From Clostridium sp. 1001271B_151109_B4 (GTDB lineage Bacteria; Bacillota; Clostridia; Clostridiales; Clostridiaceae), in contig NZ_JADPBQ010000009.1 in NCBI RefSeq assembly GCF_015670405.1, forward strand, positions 46,239 through 110,238: DNA of 64,000 nucleotides. Direction: 5' to 3'. The notes below the pieces were generated by a model that saw nothing but the letters and a program-made list of their open reading frames with translations, did not search any database and had not been told where the DNA came from. Below, one piece after another: positions 8,540 through 18,827 of the stretch (position 1 is its first letter; the number at the start of each line of letters is the position of its first letter). The translations under genes were made by a program, and so were the position numbers.

Positions 8540-10639
8540 TTATTCAGTTACTTCATCTGGTGGAAGCGCATCTTTTCTTGAAAGATTTATTCTTCCTTGT
8601 GAATCTATTTCAGTGACCTTAACTAAAATCTCATCTCCAACAGATACAACATCTTCAACTTTTTCTACTCTCTTTTTATCAAGTTTAGAAATATGACAAA
8701 GTCCTTCTTTATTAGGTAGTATTTCTATAAATGCTCCAAATGCAGCTATCTTAGTAACTTTACCTAAATAAACTTCACCTGCTTCAACTTCCTTAGTTAA
8801 GCCTTCAATGATTCTTATTGCTTCATTTACTCCATCATGATCTGGAGAAGAAACAAATACTGTACCATCTTCTTTAATATCAATTTTAACGCCAGTATCA
8901 GCTATTATTTTATTAATAACTTTTCCACCAGCTCCGATAACATCTCTAATCTTTTCTGGATCAATTGAAATAGTAGATGTCTTTGGTGCAAACTTAGAAA
9001 CTTCTTGTTTTGGTTGTGGAATACATTCATTGATCTTATCTAAAATGTGTAATCTTGCTTTTCTTGCATTTTTAATTGCCGTTTCAATAACGTTAAAGCT
9101 TAATCCTTTAATTTTAGTATCAACTTGTATAGAAGTTATACCTTCAGTAGTTCCAGCTACCTTAAAGTCCATATCTCCAAAGAAGTCTTCTATGCCTTGA
9201 ATATCAGTTAAAACTTCTTCTTCACTTAAATCTTCTGATGTTATAAGTCCCATTGCAATACCTGCTGCTGGCCTCTTTATTGGAACACCTGCATCTAATA
9301 ATGCTAATGTAGATCCACAAACCGAAGCTTGAGACGTAGAACCATTTGAACTTAATACTTCTGAAACTAATCTAATAGTATATGGGAATTCTTCTTCTGA
9401 AGGAATAAGTGGTTCTAAAGCTCTTTCTGCTAAAGCTCCATGACCTATTTCTCTTCTACCAGGTCCTCTTAATGGTCTTACTTCACCAACAGAATAAGCT
9501 GGGAAATTGTAGTGATGCATATATCTCTTAGATTCTGTTTCACCTATACCATCTATAATTTGAATATCTCCAACTGCTCCTAAAGTAGCAACTGTCATAA
9601 CTTGAGTTAATCCTCTTGTAAATAAACCTGTTCCATGAGTTCTTGGTAATAAGTCAACTTCACAAGTTATTTTTCTTATTTCATCGAATGCTCTTCCATC
9701 AGGTCTTCTAGAGTGATTTAAAAGCATATCTCTAACTACTTCTTTTTGCATGTTATATATTATTTCTTTAGAATCTCCAAAGTTATCTGGATACTTTTCA
9801 GCAAACTCTTCAGTAATTTTATCGTTTACTACATCCATAGCTGCATTTCTTTCATCTTTATCAGTAATCCACATAGCTTCTTTAATCATTTCACCTGCAA
9901 ATTCTTCTATATCCTTTGCAAGCTCTTCATTTGGTTTATATAAAACTGGTTCATCCTTTTTCTTACCAAACTTAGCCATTGCTTCTTCTTGGAAACTAAC
10001 AATTTCTTGGCATTTTTCAAAACCATATTCAATTGCGCCTATCATTATATCTTCAGGAATTTCATCTCCACCTGCTTCAATCATCATAACTCTGTCTTTT
10101 GTTGCACAAACAGTTAATTGAAGAATACTTTCTTCTCTTTCTTTAGATGTTGGATTTAAAATGTAATTACCATCGATTAAACCTACTTGCACTGCTGCAA
10201 CTGGTGTAGTGAAAGGAATACTTGAAATAGATAATGCCATTGATGCTGCATTAATTGCTAGAATTTCTGGTAAGTTATCTTGTTCTACTGATACAACTGT
10301 ACAAACCACTTGAACATCATTTCTATATCCTTTTGGGAATAAAGGTCTTAATGGTCTATCTACAGCTCTTCCGAAAAGAATTGCGTTTTCTGAAGGTCTA
10401 CCCTCTCTTTTTATAAATCCGCCTGGTATTTTACCTACAGCATATAATCTTTCTTCATATTCAACACTTAATGGGAAGAAATCAATCCCATCTCTTGGTT
10501 TTTCTGAAGCATTAACATTAGTTAAAATAACTGTATCTCCATAGCTCATAAAAATAGCTGCATTTGATAACATTCCAACTCTACCAAATTCAACTTTCAT
10601 AGTTCTACCAGCTATATTTTTTTCTAGTACATTAGTCAT
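8540..10639 (-). CDS. pnp: Polyribonucleotide nucleotidyltransferase (PNPase)
   Basis: The 699-residue enzyme is a phosphorolytic 3'-5' exoribonuclease acting in mRNA decay. Two RNase PH-like domains are visible (about residues 5-230 and 310-545), including the conserved [15 protein letters not shown] and [10 protein letters not shown] stretches. They are followed by a KH domain ([15 protein letters not shown], about 558-615) and an S1 domain (about 618-690). Length and order match the family. AGGGAGG precedes the ATG. It follows rpsO at about 80 bases, with a hairpin between them where PNPase messages are commonly processed. Confidence 0.98.
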   Translation of the reverse strand: MTNVLEKNIAGRTMKVEFGRVGMLSNAAIFMSYGDTVILTNVNASEKPRDGIDFFPLSVEYEERLYAVGKIPGGFIKREGRPSENAILFGRAVDRPLRPLFPKGYRNDVQVVCTVVSVEQDNLPEILAINAASMALSISSIPFTTPVAAVQVGLIDGNYILNPTSKEREESILQLTVCATKDRVMMIEAGGDEIPEDIMIGAIEYGFEKCQEIVSFQEEAMAKFGKKKDEPVLYKPNEELAKDIEEFAGEMIKEAMWITDKDERNAAMDVVNDKITEEFAEKYPDNFGDSKEIIYNMQKEVVRDMLLNHSRRPDGRAFDEIRKITCEVDLLPRTHGTGLFTRGLTQVMTVATLGAVGDIQIIDGIGETESKRYMHHYNFPAYSVGEVRPLRGPGRREIGHGALAERALEPLIPSEEEFPYTIRLVSEVLSSNGSTSQASVCGSTLALLDAGVPIKRPAAGIAMGLITSEDLSEEEVLTDIQGIEDFFGDMDFKVAGTTEGITSIQVDTKIKGLSFNVIETAIKNARKARLHILDKINECIPQPKQEVSKFAPKTSTISIDPEKIRDVIGAGGKVINKIIADTGVKIDIKEDGTVFVSSPDHDGVNEAIRIIEGLTKEVEAGEVYLGKVTKIAAFGAFIEILPNKEGLCHISKLDKKRVEKVEDVVSVGDEILVKVTEIDSQGRINLSRKDALPPDEVTE

Positions 10640-10692
10640 TTAATAACCTCCCTTCAGGTTTTGCGGTTCTTCAATTTAATTTTTTTAAAATA

Positions 10693-10717
10693 ATAGAGCG
10701 GATAAAACCCGCTCTAT
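10693..10717 (-). other. Hairpin between rpsO and pnp
   Basis: A perfect 9-bp stem (ATAGAGCGG at 10693-10701, CCGCTCTAT at 10709-10717) lies just after the rpsO stop. No clean T run follows on the minus strand. A partial terminator or an RNase III-type processing stem, as known at the E. coli rpsO-pnp junction, is more likely than a full stop. Confidence 0.65.
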
Positions 10718-10722
10718 AAAGA

Positions 10723-10986
10723 CTATCTTCTTAAGCCTAATTGTGCTATTATAGCTCTGTATCTTTCGATATCTTGTGCAGCTAAGTAGTTTAAAAGACC
10801 TCTTCTTTGTCCAACCATCATTAAAAGACCTCTTCTTGAGTGGTGATCTTTTTTGTGAACTCTTAAATGTCCAGTTAATGAGTTGATTCTTTCAGTTAAA
10901 AGAGCGATTTGAACTTCTGGTGAACCAGTGTCTCCTTCGTGTCTTCCGTATTGTTTGATTAATTCTTGCTTTCTTATTGCGTCCAT
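10723..10986 (-). CDS. rpsO: 30S ribosomal protein S15
   Basis: The 87-residue product is a full-length S15 ([26 protein letters not shown] ... [24 protein letters not shown]). It binds the central domain of 16S rRNA early in small-subunit assembly. The start is the ATG at 10986 behind CTGGAGGTG; a longer in-frame extension upstream is leader sequence. A TTTACA/TATAAT promoter lies about 80 bases upstream. The leader may form the S15 autoregulatory structure known in other bacteria, which is inference. Confidence 0.97.
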   Translation of the reverse strand: MDAIRKQELIKQYGRHEGDTGSPEVQIALLTERINSLTGHLRVHKKDHHSRRGLLMMVGQRRGLLNYLAAQDIERYRAIIAQLGLRR

Positions 10987-11070
10987 AATGACACCTCCAG
11001 TAATTTTATCCCCTATTTCCAGGAAAAGAGAAATCACCCTCAAATCTTAGAAGTAGGTTCTTCATGAAAT

Positions 11071-11099
11071 ATTATAGCAAAGTCCGTCTATCTTGTAAA
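11071..11099 (-). promoter_or_regulatory. Promoter of rpsO-pnp
   Basis: On the minus strand TTTACA (11094-11099) and TATAAT (11071-11076) are separated by exactly 17 bases. This gives rpsO its own promoter downstream of the ribF-containing operon and a leader of about 80 bases. Confidence 0.85.
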
Positions 11100-11151
11100 C
11101 ATAATTTATTATTTTAAATATATTTAGATTTTATTATCTAATAACATAGAT

Positions 11152-12090
11152 TTATAATTTTTTTTGACACATTGCTATATTTCTTTCTTCAGCATATTTC
11201 TTATCTTTTTTTAATTGAGTTATTAACTCTTCAATATTATTAAATTTTACTTCATCTCTAATTCTATCAATGAAGTAAACATTAATTTCTTTTCCATAAA
11301 TATCACCGTTAAAGTCTAAAATGTAGGTTTCTATTGTTAAGTCTATCCCATTAACTGTAGGATTATTCCCTATAGATGTAATTCCCTTAAAAAATTTCCC
11401 ATTTATCTCTACATTTGTATAATAAACACCTTTTTTAGGAATAATTTTTTCGCCTTTAACTTCCAAATTAGCTGTTGGAAATCCTATTGTTCTTCCCAAT
11501 TTCTTACCATCTACAACTTTTCCTGATAGCATATATGGTCTAGATAGCATATTAAATGCTTTATATACATTTCCTTGCAGTAATTCATTTCTAATAGCTG
11601 TTGAACTGATAATCTCATCTTTTATCATACATGGTTCCATAATATATAATTTGTAATCATATTTATCTTGAAGTTTCTCTAAAAGTTCAACATTTCCCAA
11701 ATTTTTATATCCAAATTTAAAATTAAATCCAACAACAATCCCTTTAACCTTATAATAATCACAAAGCCATTTTATAAATTGCTCTGGCATCATTTTCATA
11801 ACTTCATCGTCAAAGTCTTTAAATGCTAGTATATCTATGTCTTTTTCCTCTAAAACCTTAATCTTTTCATCATTACTCATTATTAATTGAACATGGCAAT
11901 TAGGATTAACAAAAATTCTAGGATGATTCTTAAAAGTAAAAACTATAGCTCTACCATTATTTTCTTGAGCTAAACTTTTTACTTTTTCTATTAAAGATAA
12001 ATGCCCTAAATGTAATCCATCAAAACTACCTAAAGCTATATAATTATTTTTTTCTTCATTTTTAAGAGTGTTATTATCATATATTAGCAT
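11152..12090 (-). CDS. ribF: Bifunctional riboflavin kinase / FAD synthetase
   Basis: The 312-residue enzyme makes FMN from riboflavin and then FAD. The N-terminal adenylyltransferase domain shows GSFDGLHLGH (residues 22-31) and the ISSTAIR motif. The C-terminal kinase domain (about 185-305) shows GRTIGFPTANL and IGNNPTVNG. Length is normal. GGAGAAAA precedes the ATG. It is the last gene of the rimP-to-ribF operon, 12 bases after truB. Confidence 0.96.
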   Translation of the reverse strand: MLIYDNNTLKNEEKNNYIALGSFDGLHLGHLSLIEKVKSLAQENNGRAIVFTFKNHPRIFVNPNCHVQLIMSNDEKIKVLEEKDIDILAFKDFDDEVMKMMPEQFIKWLCDYYKVKGIVVGFNFKFGYKNLGNVELLEKLQDKYDYKLYIMEPCMIKDEIISSTAIRNELLQGNVYKAFNMLSRPYMLSGKVVDGKKLGRTIGFPTANLEVKGEKIIPKKGVYYTNVEINGKFFKGITSIGNNPTVNGIDLTIETYILDFNGDIYGKEINVYFIDRIRDEVKFNNIEELITQLKKDKKYAEERNIAMCQKKL

Positions 12091-12102
12091 TAATTTTTTC
12101 TC

Positions 12103-12981
12103 CTATGTGATTAGTAACTTCTCTATTTTAAAGCCTAAATCATTTTTCTTACCAAGGCCTATAAAATTATTTTCCTCATCATATACTCTATATAACTTTT
12201 CATTTATAACTTTATTTTTAGTAAATCTATTATCTCCAACTCTAACTCCGTTAATTAGTAAATTAACATATTTTCCATGAACAATAATTTTATCATACTT
12301 TTCTAGAGCTTTTTCCATAGATAATATATATTGATTTATATTTTCTTTTGTTAAATCATTTATATTAATTGATTCCTCTTGTGAAAACACAGATGTTTTA
12401 GCTCTATTTAACTCTGTCATAGTTGCAAAAACCCCTAGCTTTTCACCTATATCATAGCATAAACTCCTTATGTAAGTACCTTTAGAACAACTAACCTTCA
12501 TTGAAACATAAGGATTGTTAATTTTAATATCTTCTATATTATAAATAGTAATTAATCTTCCTTCTCTTTCAACTTCTATGCCCTTTCTCGCTAACTCATA
12601 AAGCCTAACTCCATTTTGTTTTAAAGCAGAATACATAGGTGGAATTTGTGAATATTCGCCTATAAAACTATTAACAGCTTGAAGTATTTCAACATCTGTT
12701 AAATGTTCGCAGTCTCTTTCTTCTAATATTTCACCTTCTAAATCATAAGTAGTTGTCCTAATTCCTAACTTTAAAGTTACTTCGTATACTTTTTCAGAAT
12801 TCATAATATAATCTATTATTTTAGTTGCTTTCCCTATACAGATTGGCAATACTCCAGTTGCTTCTGGATCTAATGTTCCTGTATGACCAACTTTACCTGT
12901 GCCTGCAACTTTTTTTACTACTCTTACAGCATCAAAAGATGACATTCCTTTAGGTTTAAAAATATTTAAAACACCATTCAT
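12103..12981 (-). CDS. truB: tRNA pseudouridine(55) synthase TruB
   Basis: The 292-residue enzyme isomerises U55 in the T loop of tRNA. The opening GVLNIFKPKGMSSFD and the catalytic motif HTGTLDPEATGVLP with Asp38 are present, as are the downstream SCSKGTYIRSL element and a C-terminal PUA-like part. It follows nrnA by 3 bases, so translation is probably coupled. Confidence 0.96.
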   Translation of the reverse strand: MNGVLNIFKPKGMSSFDAVRVVKKVAGTGKVGHTGTLDPEATGVLPICIGKATKIIDYIMNSEKVYEVTLKLGIRTTTYDLEGEILEERDCEHLTDVEILQAVNSFIGEYSQIPPMYSALKQNGVRLYELARKGIEVEREGRLITIYNIEDIKINNPYVSMKVSCSKGTYIRSLCYDIGEKLGVFATMTELNRAKTSVFSQEESININDLTKENINQYILSMEKALEKYDKIIVHGKYVNLLINGVRVGDNRFTKNKVINEKLYRVYDEENNFIGLGKKNDLGFKIEKLLIT

Positions 12982-12984
12982 CTC

Positions 12985-13959
12985 TTACAACTCTTTCTGT
13001 ATTTCATTTAATATTTCATATTTAGCTTCTTCCATTGATATATTTTTAATTTTTATACCTGAAGCTCTTACATGGCCACCACCACCAAAAATTTCAGCTA
13101 TTTTTCTTACATCAACGTAGCTCTTTGCTCTTAAACTTGCTTTAACTCCATCTTCAACTTCTTTAAGTAATAACGTTACTTCTACACCTTTAATTTGAAG
13201 TCCATATGAAATTATATCAGATGTATCACCTACATCTATTCCCAAATCTGCTGTAAAATCTTTATCAATTTCTAACAATGCAACTTTTCCATTTAATATA
13301 AGTTGCATACTACTTAAAGCTTTTCCAACTAATTTTATTCTACTAAAATCTTTATTATCAAAAAGGTTCTGATATATGCTTGTATTATCAACACCTATCT
13401 TTTTTAAAGCAGCAGATATTGTATGAGTTCGTTCAGTAACATTAGAATGTCTAAATGCACCTGTATCTGTTACTATTGAAGTATATATGCATGTTCCTAT
13501 CTCCTTTAAAACACTGCTGTTTTCATCATTAAAAGAAATCCCCATATATCCTAATAATTCAAATACTATTTCTGCAGTTGCTGCAGCTTTTGAATCTATA
13601 TAATTAATATCTCCATATTTATCATTTGAAAGATGATGATCTATATTTATAATTGTACCAGTGAATTCATTTAAATTTGCACTTACTCTCTCTAAATTTC
13701 CACAGTCTAATACTACTACTATATCTGTATCATTTGTAGCTTCTACAATTTCTCCAACAATTTCTTCAGATCCTTTTAAAAATTTCAAATTATCTGACAA
13801 ACTATCCTTTGAGATTACATAGCAATTTTTGTTTAAACTTTTTAATCCATTAAGAAGTGCAAGGACACTACCTACAGCATCACCATCAGGTGATACATGG
13901 TAGGTAATGCCTATTTTTTTGCCCCTTAAAATATATTCTGCAATTTGACTTAAAGTCAT
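12985..13959 (-). CDS. nrnA: DHH-family oligoribonuclease / pAp phosphatase NrnA
   Basis: The 324-residue product carries the DHH phosphoesterase metal motifs HVSPDGDA (residues 21-28), VVLDCG, IDHHLS and TDTGAFRHS. It ends in the DHHA1 glycine-rich substrate motif GGGGHVRASG. Family members remove 5' mononucleotides from very short RNAs and dephosphorylate pAp. It lies between rbfA (1-base gap) and truB, the usual clostridial place. A second, more diverged DHH protein is at 25593-26552. Confidence 0.93.
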   Translation of the reverse strand: MTLSQIAEYILRGKKIGITYHVSPDGDAVGSVLALLNGLKSLNKNCYVISKDSLSDNLKFLKGSEEIVGEIVEATNDTDIVVVLDCGNLERVSANLNEFTGTIINIDHHLSNDKYGDINYIDSKAAATAEIVFELLGYMGISFNDENSSVLKEIGTCIYTSIVTDTGAFRHSNVTERTHTISAALKKIGVDNTSIYQNLFDNKDFSRIKLVGKALSSMQLILNGKVALLEIDKDFTADLGIDVGDTSDIISYGLQIKGVEVTLLLKEVEDGVKASLRAKSYVDVRKIAEIFGGGGHVRASGIKIKNISMEEAKYEILNEIQKEL

Positions 13960-13960
13960 A

Positions 13961-14311
13961 TTACTTTTCTTTTACCTTTTGAATTAATTCTTCAATATGC
14001 ATTCCATAATTAATTGAATCATCAAGTTCAAATATAATTTGAGGATTATATCTTAAATTAATTCTTTGACCTATTTCTTTTCTTATATATCCACTAGCAT
14101 TTTTTAAAGCAACAAAAGTGTTGTTCTTTTCTTCATCATCTTTTCCAAAAATACTTACAAATACTTTTGCATATCTTAAATCCTTTGTTACTTTAACATC
14201 AGTAACTGATACCATAGCAGTAAGTCTAGGATCTTTGATTTCATTTTGTATTATATTACTAATTTCTCTTTTTACTTCTTCGTTTATTCTTCCACCTCTA
14301 TAGTTAGCCAT
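13961..14311 (-). CDS. rbfA: Ribosome-binding factor A
   Basis: The 116-residue KH-fold protein helps 16S rRNA 5' end maturation and cold adaptation. The N-terminus RGGRINEEVKREISNIIQNEIKDPR and the following SVTDVKVTKDLRYAKVFVS are the family signatures. AAGAGGTG precedes the ATG. It lies 12 bases after infB and almost touches nrnA. Confidence 0.96.
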   Translation of the reverse strand: MANYRGGRINEEVKREISNIIQNEIKDPRLTAMVSVTDVKVTKDLRYAKVFVSIFGKDDEEKNNTFVALKNASGYIRKEIGQRINLRYNPQIIFELDDSINYGMHIEELIQKVKEK

Positions 14312-14323
14312 TTAAAACACCTC

Positions 14324-16393
14324 TTAAAGCTCTTTTCTTTTAATAGCTTCCATTGTAAATGATTCTATAATATCGCCTTCTTTAAGGTCGTTGAACTTTT
14401 CAACGCTTAAACCACATTCATATCCTCTAGCAACTTCCTTAGCATCATCTTTAAATCTCTTTAATGAAGCTAATGTTGATTCAAATATAACTATACCATC
14501 TCTGATAACTCTAATTTCAGAATTTCTAACAATTTTTCCATCAATAACATAACATCCAGCTATAGTACCAACATTTGAAATCTTATAAGTCATTCTTACT
14601 TCGGCTTTACCATTTACAACTTCTTTATATTCTGGCTCAAGCATACCAATCATAGCAGATTTAACATCTTCAATTGCATCATAGATAATTCTATATGTCT
14701 TTATCTCGATACCTTCTTTTTCTGCTTGAACTGTAGCCTTTCCATCTGGTCTTACATTAAATCCAATTACTAATGCATTTGAAGCAGCAGCAAGTGTAAC
14801 ATCAGTTTCTGTTATTGCTCCAACAGCACCATGAATAACTCTTACTTTAACATCATCAGTAGATAACTTTTCTAATGATTGTCTTATTGCTTCAACTGAA
14901 CCTTGAACGTCAGCTTTAACAACTATTGCTAATTCTTTAACTTTACCTTCTTGGATTTGGCTATATAAATCTTCTAAAGATACTCTGTTTGATGCTTGAT
15001 GACTATCAGCTTTGATTTTTTGTTTTCTTAATTCAGCCATATTTCTTGCTGTTTTTTCATCTTTACAAACAATAAATCTATCTCCCGCAGATGGAACTTC
15101 AGAAAGACCTAATATTTCAACTGGAATAGATGGTCCAGCACTCTTAATTTTCTTACCTTTATCATCAAACATAGCTCTAATTCTACCATAAGTTGAACCA
15201 ACTAATAATGAATCACCTACATTTAATGTACCATTTTGAATAAGTAAAGATGCTACTGCTCCTCTACCCTTATCAAGCTTAGCTTCTATAACTGTTCCCT
15301 TAGCTTTTCTATTAGGATCAGCTTTTAATTCTTGCATTTCAGAAGTTAATAAAACCATTTCTAATAAGCTTTCTAAGTTTTCTCCTGTCTTTGCTGAAAC
15401 TGGAACACATATAGTATCTCCACCCCAGTCTTCTGAAACTAAACCATATTCAGTTAATTCTTGCTTAACTCTATCAATATTTGCTCCTGGTCTATCAATC
15501 TTATTGATTGCAACAATCATAGGAACCTCTGCCGCTTTACAGTGGTTTATTGCTTCTTTAGTTTGTGGCATTATACCATCATCAGCAGCAACAACTAATA
15601 TAACTATATCAGTAACTTGTGCTCCTCTAGCTCTCATAGCTGTGAAAGCTTCATGTCCTGGAGTATCTAAGAATGTAATCTTTTCACCATTTAAAGAAAC
15701 TGTATAAGCCCCTATATGTTGAGTGATTCCACCTGCTTCACTACTTGTAACTTTTGCATGTCTAATAGCATCTAAAAGTGATGTCTTACCATGGTCAACG
15801 TGTCCCATGATAGTAACTATTGGAGGTCTCTTTTCTAAGTTTTCTTCAACAACATCTGTTTCTTCTTCAAATGCTTCTAATTCTGTTTCTTCTTCTTTCT
15901 TTTCAACTAAAACTTCATATTTTTCACAAAGTTTTTCTGCTGTAGAGAAGTCTATTTCTTGGTTAACCCCAGCCATTACACCTAAGAATATTAAATTTCT
16001 TATAACATCTGTAGTTGGTTTACCAAGCTTTTCACATAATTCTTTAACTGTAATTGTTTCACCTATTTCGATTACTCCGCCTGCAGCCTCTGCATTTCTT
16101 TCAACTTCTTCAAGTTCTAATTCTCTTTTAGTCTTTTTCTTTTTTCTTACACCTTTATTAAGTGATTCAGCTAACTCATCTTCATATTCATCAACAAGGC
16201 TTTTCTTTCCTTCTTCTGAATTATCTTTGTTTGCATCACCTAATAATTCTGTTATAAGCTTAGCATCTTCATCTTCAATCACACTCATATGATTCTTAAC
16301 TTCGACACCAAATTCTTCCATCAATAAATTTATTAATTCCTTTGAGCCTACATTCAGCTCTTTTGCCAATTCATATACTCTAATCTTTGACAA
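14324..16393 (-). CDS. infB: Translation initiation factor IF-2
   Basis: I place the start at TTG 16393 ([17 protein letters not shown]). The GTG at 16402 is part of the GGGGGTG ribosome site six bases ahead. The 689-residue GTPase brings fMet-tRNA to the ribosome. Two IF2-N modules lie at about 1-55 and 110-165, and the G domain starts near residue 190 with [22 protein letters not shown] and NKIDRP. Beta-barrel and C-terminal domains follow. The charged N-terminal linker is short, as in other clostridia. Confidence 0.97.
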   Translation of the reverse strand: MSKIRVYELAKELNVGSKELINLLMEEFGVEVKNHMSVIEDEDAKLITELLGDANKDNSEEGKKSLVDEYEDELAESLNKGVRKKKKTKRELELEEVERNAEAAGGVIEIGETITVKELCEKLGKPTTDVIRNLIFLGVMAGVNQEIDFSTAEKLCEKYEVLVEKKEEETELEAFEEETDVVEENLEKRPPIVTIMGHVDHGKTSLLDAIRHAKVTSSEAGGITQHIGAYTVSLNGEKITFLDTPGHEAFTAMRARGAQVTDIVILVVAADDGIMPQTKEAINHCKAAEVPMIVAINKIDRPGANIDRVKQELTEYGLVSEDWGGDTICVPVSAKTGENLESLLEMVLLTSEMQELKADPNRKAKGTVIEAKLDKGRGAVASLLIQNGTLNVGDSLLVGSTYGRIRAMFDDKGKKIKSAGPSIPVEILGLSEVPSAGDRFIVCKDEKTARNMAELRKQKIKADSHQASNRVSLEDLYSQIQEGKVKELAIVVKADVQGSVEAIRQSLEKLSTDDVKVRVIHGAVGAITETDVTLAAASNALVIGFNVRPDGKATVQAEKEGIEIKTYRIIYDAIEDVKSAMIGMLEPEYKEVVNGKAEVRMTYKISNVGTIAGCYVIDGKIVRNSEIRVIRDGIVIFESTLASLKRFKDDAKEVARGYECGLSVEKFNDLKEGDIIESFTMEAIKRKEL

Positions 16394-16408
16394 TAAAATC
16401 ACCCCCGG

Positions 16409-16723
16409 TTAATTTCTTCCTTCTTCATTTTGGTATAAGGATATTAATTTTTTAGCCATATTTTTATCTATTACAGCCAAAACTTTGATTTCCTCTCTCC
16501 CAATTGGGTTTCCTAGTTGTTCTTTTGAAAAGCCTTCTATAAGAGGAATTTGCTTTTCTGCACAGTGATTCCTGAACTTCTTTTTAGTACTATTAGAAGC
16601 ATCATCACTCAATATAACAAGATGAAACTTAATTCTATTACGTTGTTCATCACACTTGCTATATCCTTCAATTAAATTCCCAGATCTTTTGGCAAGACCT
16701 AAAAAATTAAAAAACTTATTCAT
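16409..16723 (-). CDS. ylxQ: YlxQ, ribosomal L7Ae-family protein
   Basis: The 104-residue product is a small L7Ae/L30e-fold RNA-binding protein (NFLGLAKRSGNLIEGY ... LVILSDDASNSTKKKFRNHC). YlxQ proteins bind kink-turn RNA and are encoded between nusA and infB in most Firmicutes. The start overlaps the end of ylxR by 8 bases, indicating coupling. It ends 15 bases before the infB start. Confidence 0.93.
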   Translation of the reverse strand: MNKFFNFLGLAKRSGNLIEGYSKCDEQRNRIKFHLVILSDDASNSTKKKFRNHCAEKQIPLIEGFSKEQLGNPIGREEIKVLAVIDKNMAKKLISLYQNEEGRN

Positions 16724-16982
16724 TAACTATCTCTTCCCTTAATCTGTTGTATATTTCTTCATCTATTGCAACATCAAGGTTTCTGCTTAATCGCTTAGCT
16801 TTAAAAGCCTTTTCTAAGCATTCTATATCCTTACAAATATAAGCACCTCTACCTGCCTTTTTTCCTGTTAAATCAACAGAAACTTCACCTTCTTGGCTCT
16901 TAACCACTCTAATAAGTTCCTTTTTAGGCTTCATCTCCATGCAACCTGTGCACATTCTTAAAGGTATTTTCTTTACTTTCAT
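16716..16982 (-). CDS. ylxR: YlxR family RNA-binding regulator
   Basis: The 88-residue product has the YlxR signature RMCTGCMEMKPKKELIRVV and GRGAYICKDIECLEKA. Structural work on the family shows a small RNA-binding fold. In some Firmicutes YlxR (RnpM) modulates RNase P and gene expression. AGGGGG precedes the ATG. It sits between nusA (12-base gap) and ylxQ (8-base overlap). Confidence 0.93.
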   Translation of the reverse strand: MKVKKIPLRMCTGCMEMKPKKELIRVVKSQEGEVSVDLTGKKAGRGAYICKDIECLEKAFKAKRLSRNLDVAIDEEIYNRLREEIVNE

Positions 16983-16994
16983 AAAAAAATCCCC

Positions 16995-18074
16995 CTATTC
17001 CTCTATTGATTCTGTTGTTTCTACCGCTGCTTCTGCTTGTGACTTACTCTTAATATCTATTTTCCAATTTGTTAATTTTGCAGCTAATCTTACATTCTGT
17101 CCTTCTTTACCAATAGCAAGTGATAATTGATTATCATCAACAACTACTTTTGCAGATTTATTATCTTCATCAACAGTTACGCTTAAAACCTTAGCTGGGC
17201 TTAAAGAACTTGCAATAAACTCTTCTGGATTCTTGCTCCATTTTATTATATCAATCTTTTCACCTTTAAGCTCGTTAACTATATTTTGAACTCTTGCTCC
17301 CTTAGGTCCAACACATGCACCCATTGGATCAACATTTTCATCATGAGAAATAACTGCTATCTTACTTCTTGAACCAGCTTCTCTAGAGATACTCTTTATT
17401 TCAACAACACCTTCATATATTTCAGGTACTTCTAATTCAAATAATCTCTTAACTAGACCTGGATGTGTTCTAGAAACTATAATTTGAGCTCCTTTTGGAG
17501 TGTTTTTAACTTCAACAACATATAATTTAATCTTTTCGTTAAACTTATATCTTTCTCTTGGAATTTGTTCATTTGGTCCAATTGCAGTTTCAAGTTTTCC
17601 AATATTAACAAAAACATTTCCTTTATCTTCTCTTAGAACTGTTCCAGTAATAATATCATATTCTTTTTCTTTATATTCACCATAGATTATGCTTCTTTCA
17701 GCTTCTCTAATTCTTTGAGTAACTACACCTTTAGCAAGTTGTGCCGCAACTCTTCCAAAATTCTTTGGAGTAACTTCAAAATCAACAATATCATCTAAGT
17801 CATAAGTAGGTTTTATTTCTTGAGCTTCTTCTAACCCTATTTCAGTAATATTATCAAAAACTTCTTCTACTACAACTTTTTGAGAATAAACGTGTATTTC
17901 ACCGCTTTCTCTATCAATTGTTACCTTAACATTTTGCGCTGATGATGTTGGTCCAGCATAATTCTTCTTATATGCAGCAACTAACGCATCCTCTATTGTT
18001 GTGAATAATAAATCTTCACTAATACCTTTATCTTTTACTATTTCTTTAAGAGCACCTATAAACTCTTGGTTCAT
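16995..18074 (-). CDS. nusA: Transcription factor NusA
   Basis: The 359-residue product contains the N-terminal RNA-polymerase-binding domain (about 1-125), an S1 domain (about 133-200) and two KH domains (about 230-345, with the GACVGPKGARVQNI and LAIGKEGQNVRLAA motifs). The acidic C-terminal repeats of proteobacterial NusA are missing, as is normal for Firmicutes. It modulates pausing, termination and antitermination. AAGGAGGG precedes the ATG, 17 bases after rimP. Confidence 0.97.
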   Translation of the reverse strand: MNQEFIGALKEIVKDKGISEDLLFTTIEDALVAAYKKNYAGPTSSAQNVKVTIDRESGEIHVYSQKVVVEEVFDNITEIGLEEAQEIKPTYDLDDIVDFEVTPKNFGRVAAQLAKGVVTQRIREAERSIIYGEYKEKEYDIITGTVLREDKGNVFVNIGKLETAIGPNEQIPRERYKFNEKIKLYVVEVKNTPKGAQIIVSRTHPGLVKRLFELEVPEIYEGVVEIKSISREAGSRSKIAVISHDENVDPMGACVGPKGARVQNIVNELKGEKIDIIKWSKNPEEFIASSLSPAKVLSVTVDEDNKSAKVVVDDNQLSLAIGKEGQNVRLAAKLTNWKIDIKSKSQAEAAVETTESIEE

Positions 18075-18091
18075 CTTAAATACCCTCCTTA

Positions 18092-18550
18092 CTATATTTC
18101 CCCTTCAATATTTGCAGACTTAATTTTATCCTTAGGAATATTCATTAAGTTTTCTGCTTCAACAACTATACTATCATCATTAACTTCTTTTAAAATACCT
18201 TTAACATTCTTTTTCCCATCAATAGATTTAGTGAATCTAACCATTACTTCTCTTCCTATAAATCTCTTATAGTGATTTTCAGTAAATAAAGTTCTATTTA
18301 ATCCTGGTGATGATACTTCTAAGAAATATGGATCTTTAATTGGATCCTTTTCATCCATAAGGTCACTAACTCTTCTTGAAAGAGCTTCACAATCACTTAA
18401 AGTGATGCCGCCATCTTTTTCTATATATATTCTTAAATAGAATTCTCCATTTTCCTTAACATATTCGATATGATATATATCATAGTTAAGTTCTTCTGCT
18501 ATGGGGTTAACCATTTCATAAATTTCATTAACTAAGGCATCAATTTTCAT
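18092..18550 (-). CDS. rimP: Ribosome maturation factor RimP
   Basis: The start is the ATG at 18550 (MKIDALVNEIYEMV), with GGAGG well spaced; two in-frame residues further up lie inside the ribosome site. The 152-residue product has the family motifs YDIYHIEYVKENGEFYLRIYIEKDGG and DPYFLEVSSPGLNR. It acts in 30S subunit assembly. It is the first gene of the long operon that runs to ribF, and it has an attenuator-like leader (18600-18695). Confidence 0.95.
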   Translation of the reverse strand: MKIDALVNEIYEMVNPIAEELNYDIYHIEYVKENGEFYLRIYIEKDGGITLSDCEALSRRVSDLMDEKDPIKDPYFLEVSSPGLNRTLFTENHYKRFIGREVMVRFTKSIDGKKNVKGILKEVNDDSIVVEAENLMNIPKDKIKSANIEGEI

Positions 18551-18602
18551 AATTATCCTCCTTTGCAATATTCAATTTTTAAGTAGTTTAAAAAATAGAT
18601 AT

Positions 18603-18707
18603 GTAAAAACGCAACTAAAAAAGTAGTTGCGTTCAAATAGAAAGAGCGGGAACCTGCCCCACTCTACTTTTTTTAGCTATTAGTAAATTACTTCTTTATA
18701 CATACTA
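18603..18707 (-). promoter_or_regulatory. Promoter and attenuator-like leader of the rimP operon
   Basis: On the minus strand a weak promoter (TTGTAT, 17 bases, TAGTAT at 18702-18707) precedes a leader with two hairpins. The first pairs GAGTGGG with CCCGCTC (18644-18664). The second is a perfect 10-bp terminator stem (18608-18617 with 18624-18633) followed by TTTTTAC. AAAAAAGTAG (18664-18673) can instead pair with CTACTTTTTT (18617-18626) in the terminator. Bacilli have a described rimP leader attenuator at the same place; equivalence is inference. Confidence 0.6.
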
Positions 18708-18827
18708 ACATACTTTACTAATAAATACAAGGGGCTAAGCAACATTTAAGTTCCCCATTTTAAACTTACCCTAAATTCAATCTTTTTATTCACTAATAAT
18801 TGTTAATATAAATAATTTTAAATCAAT

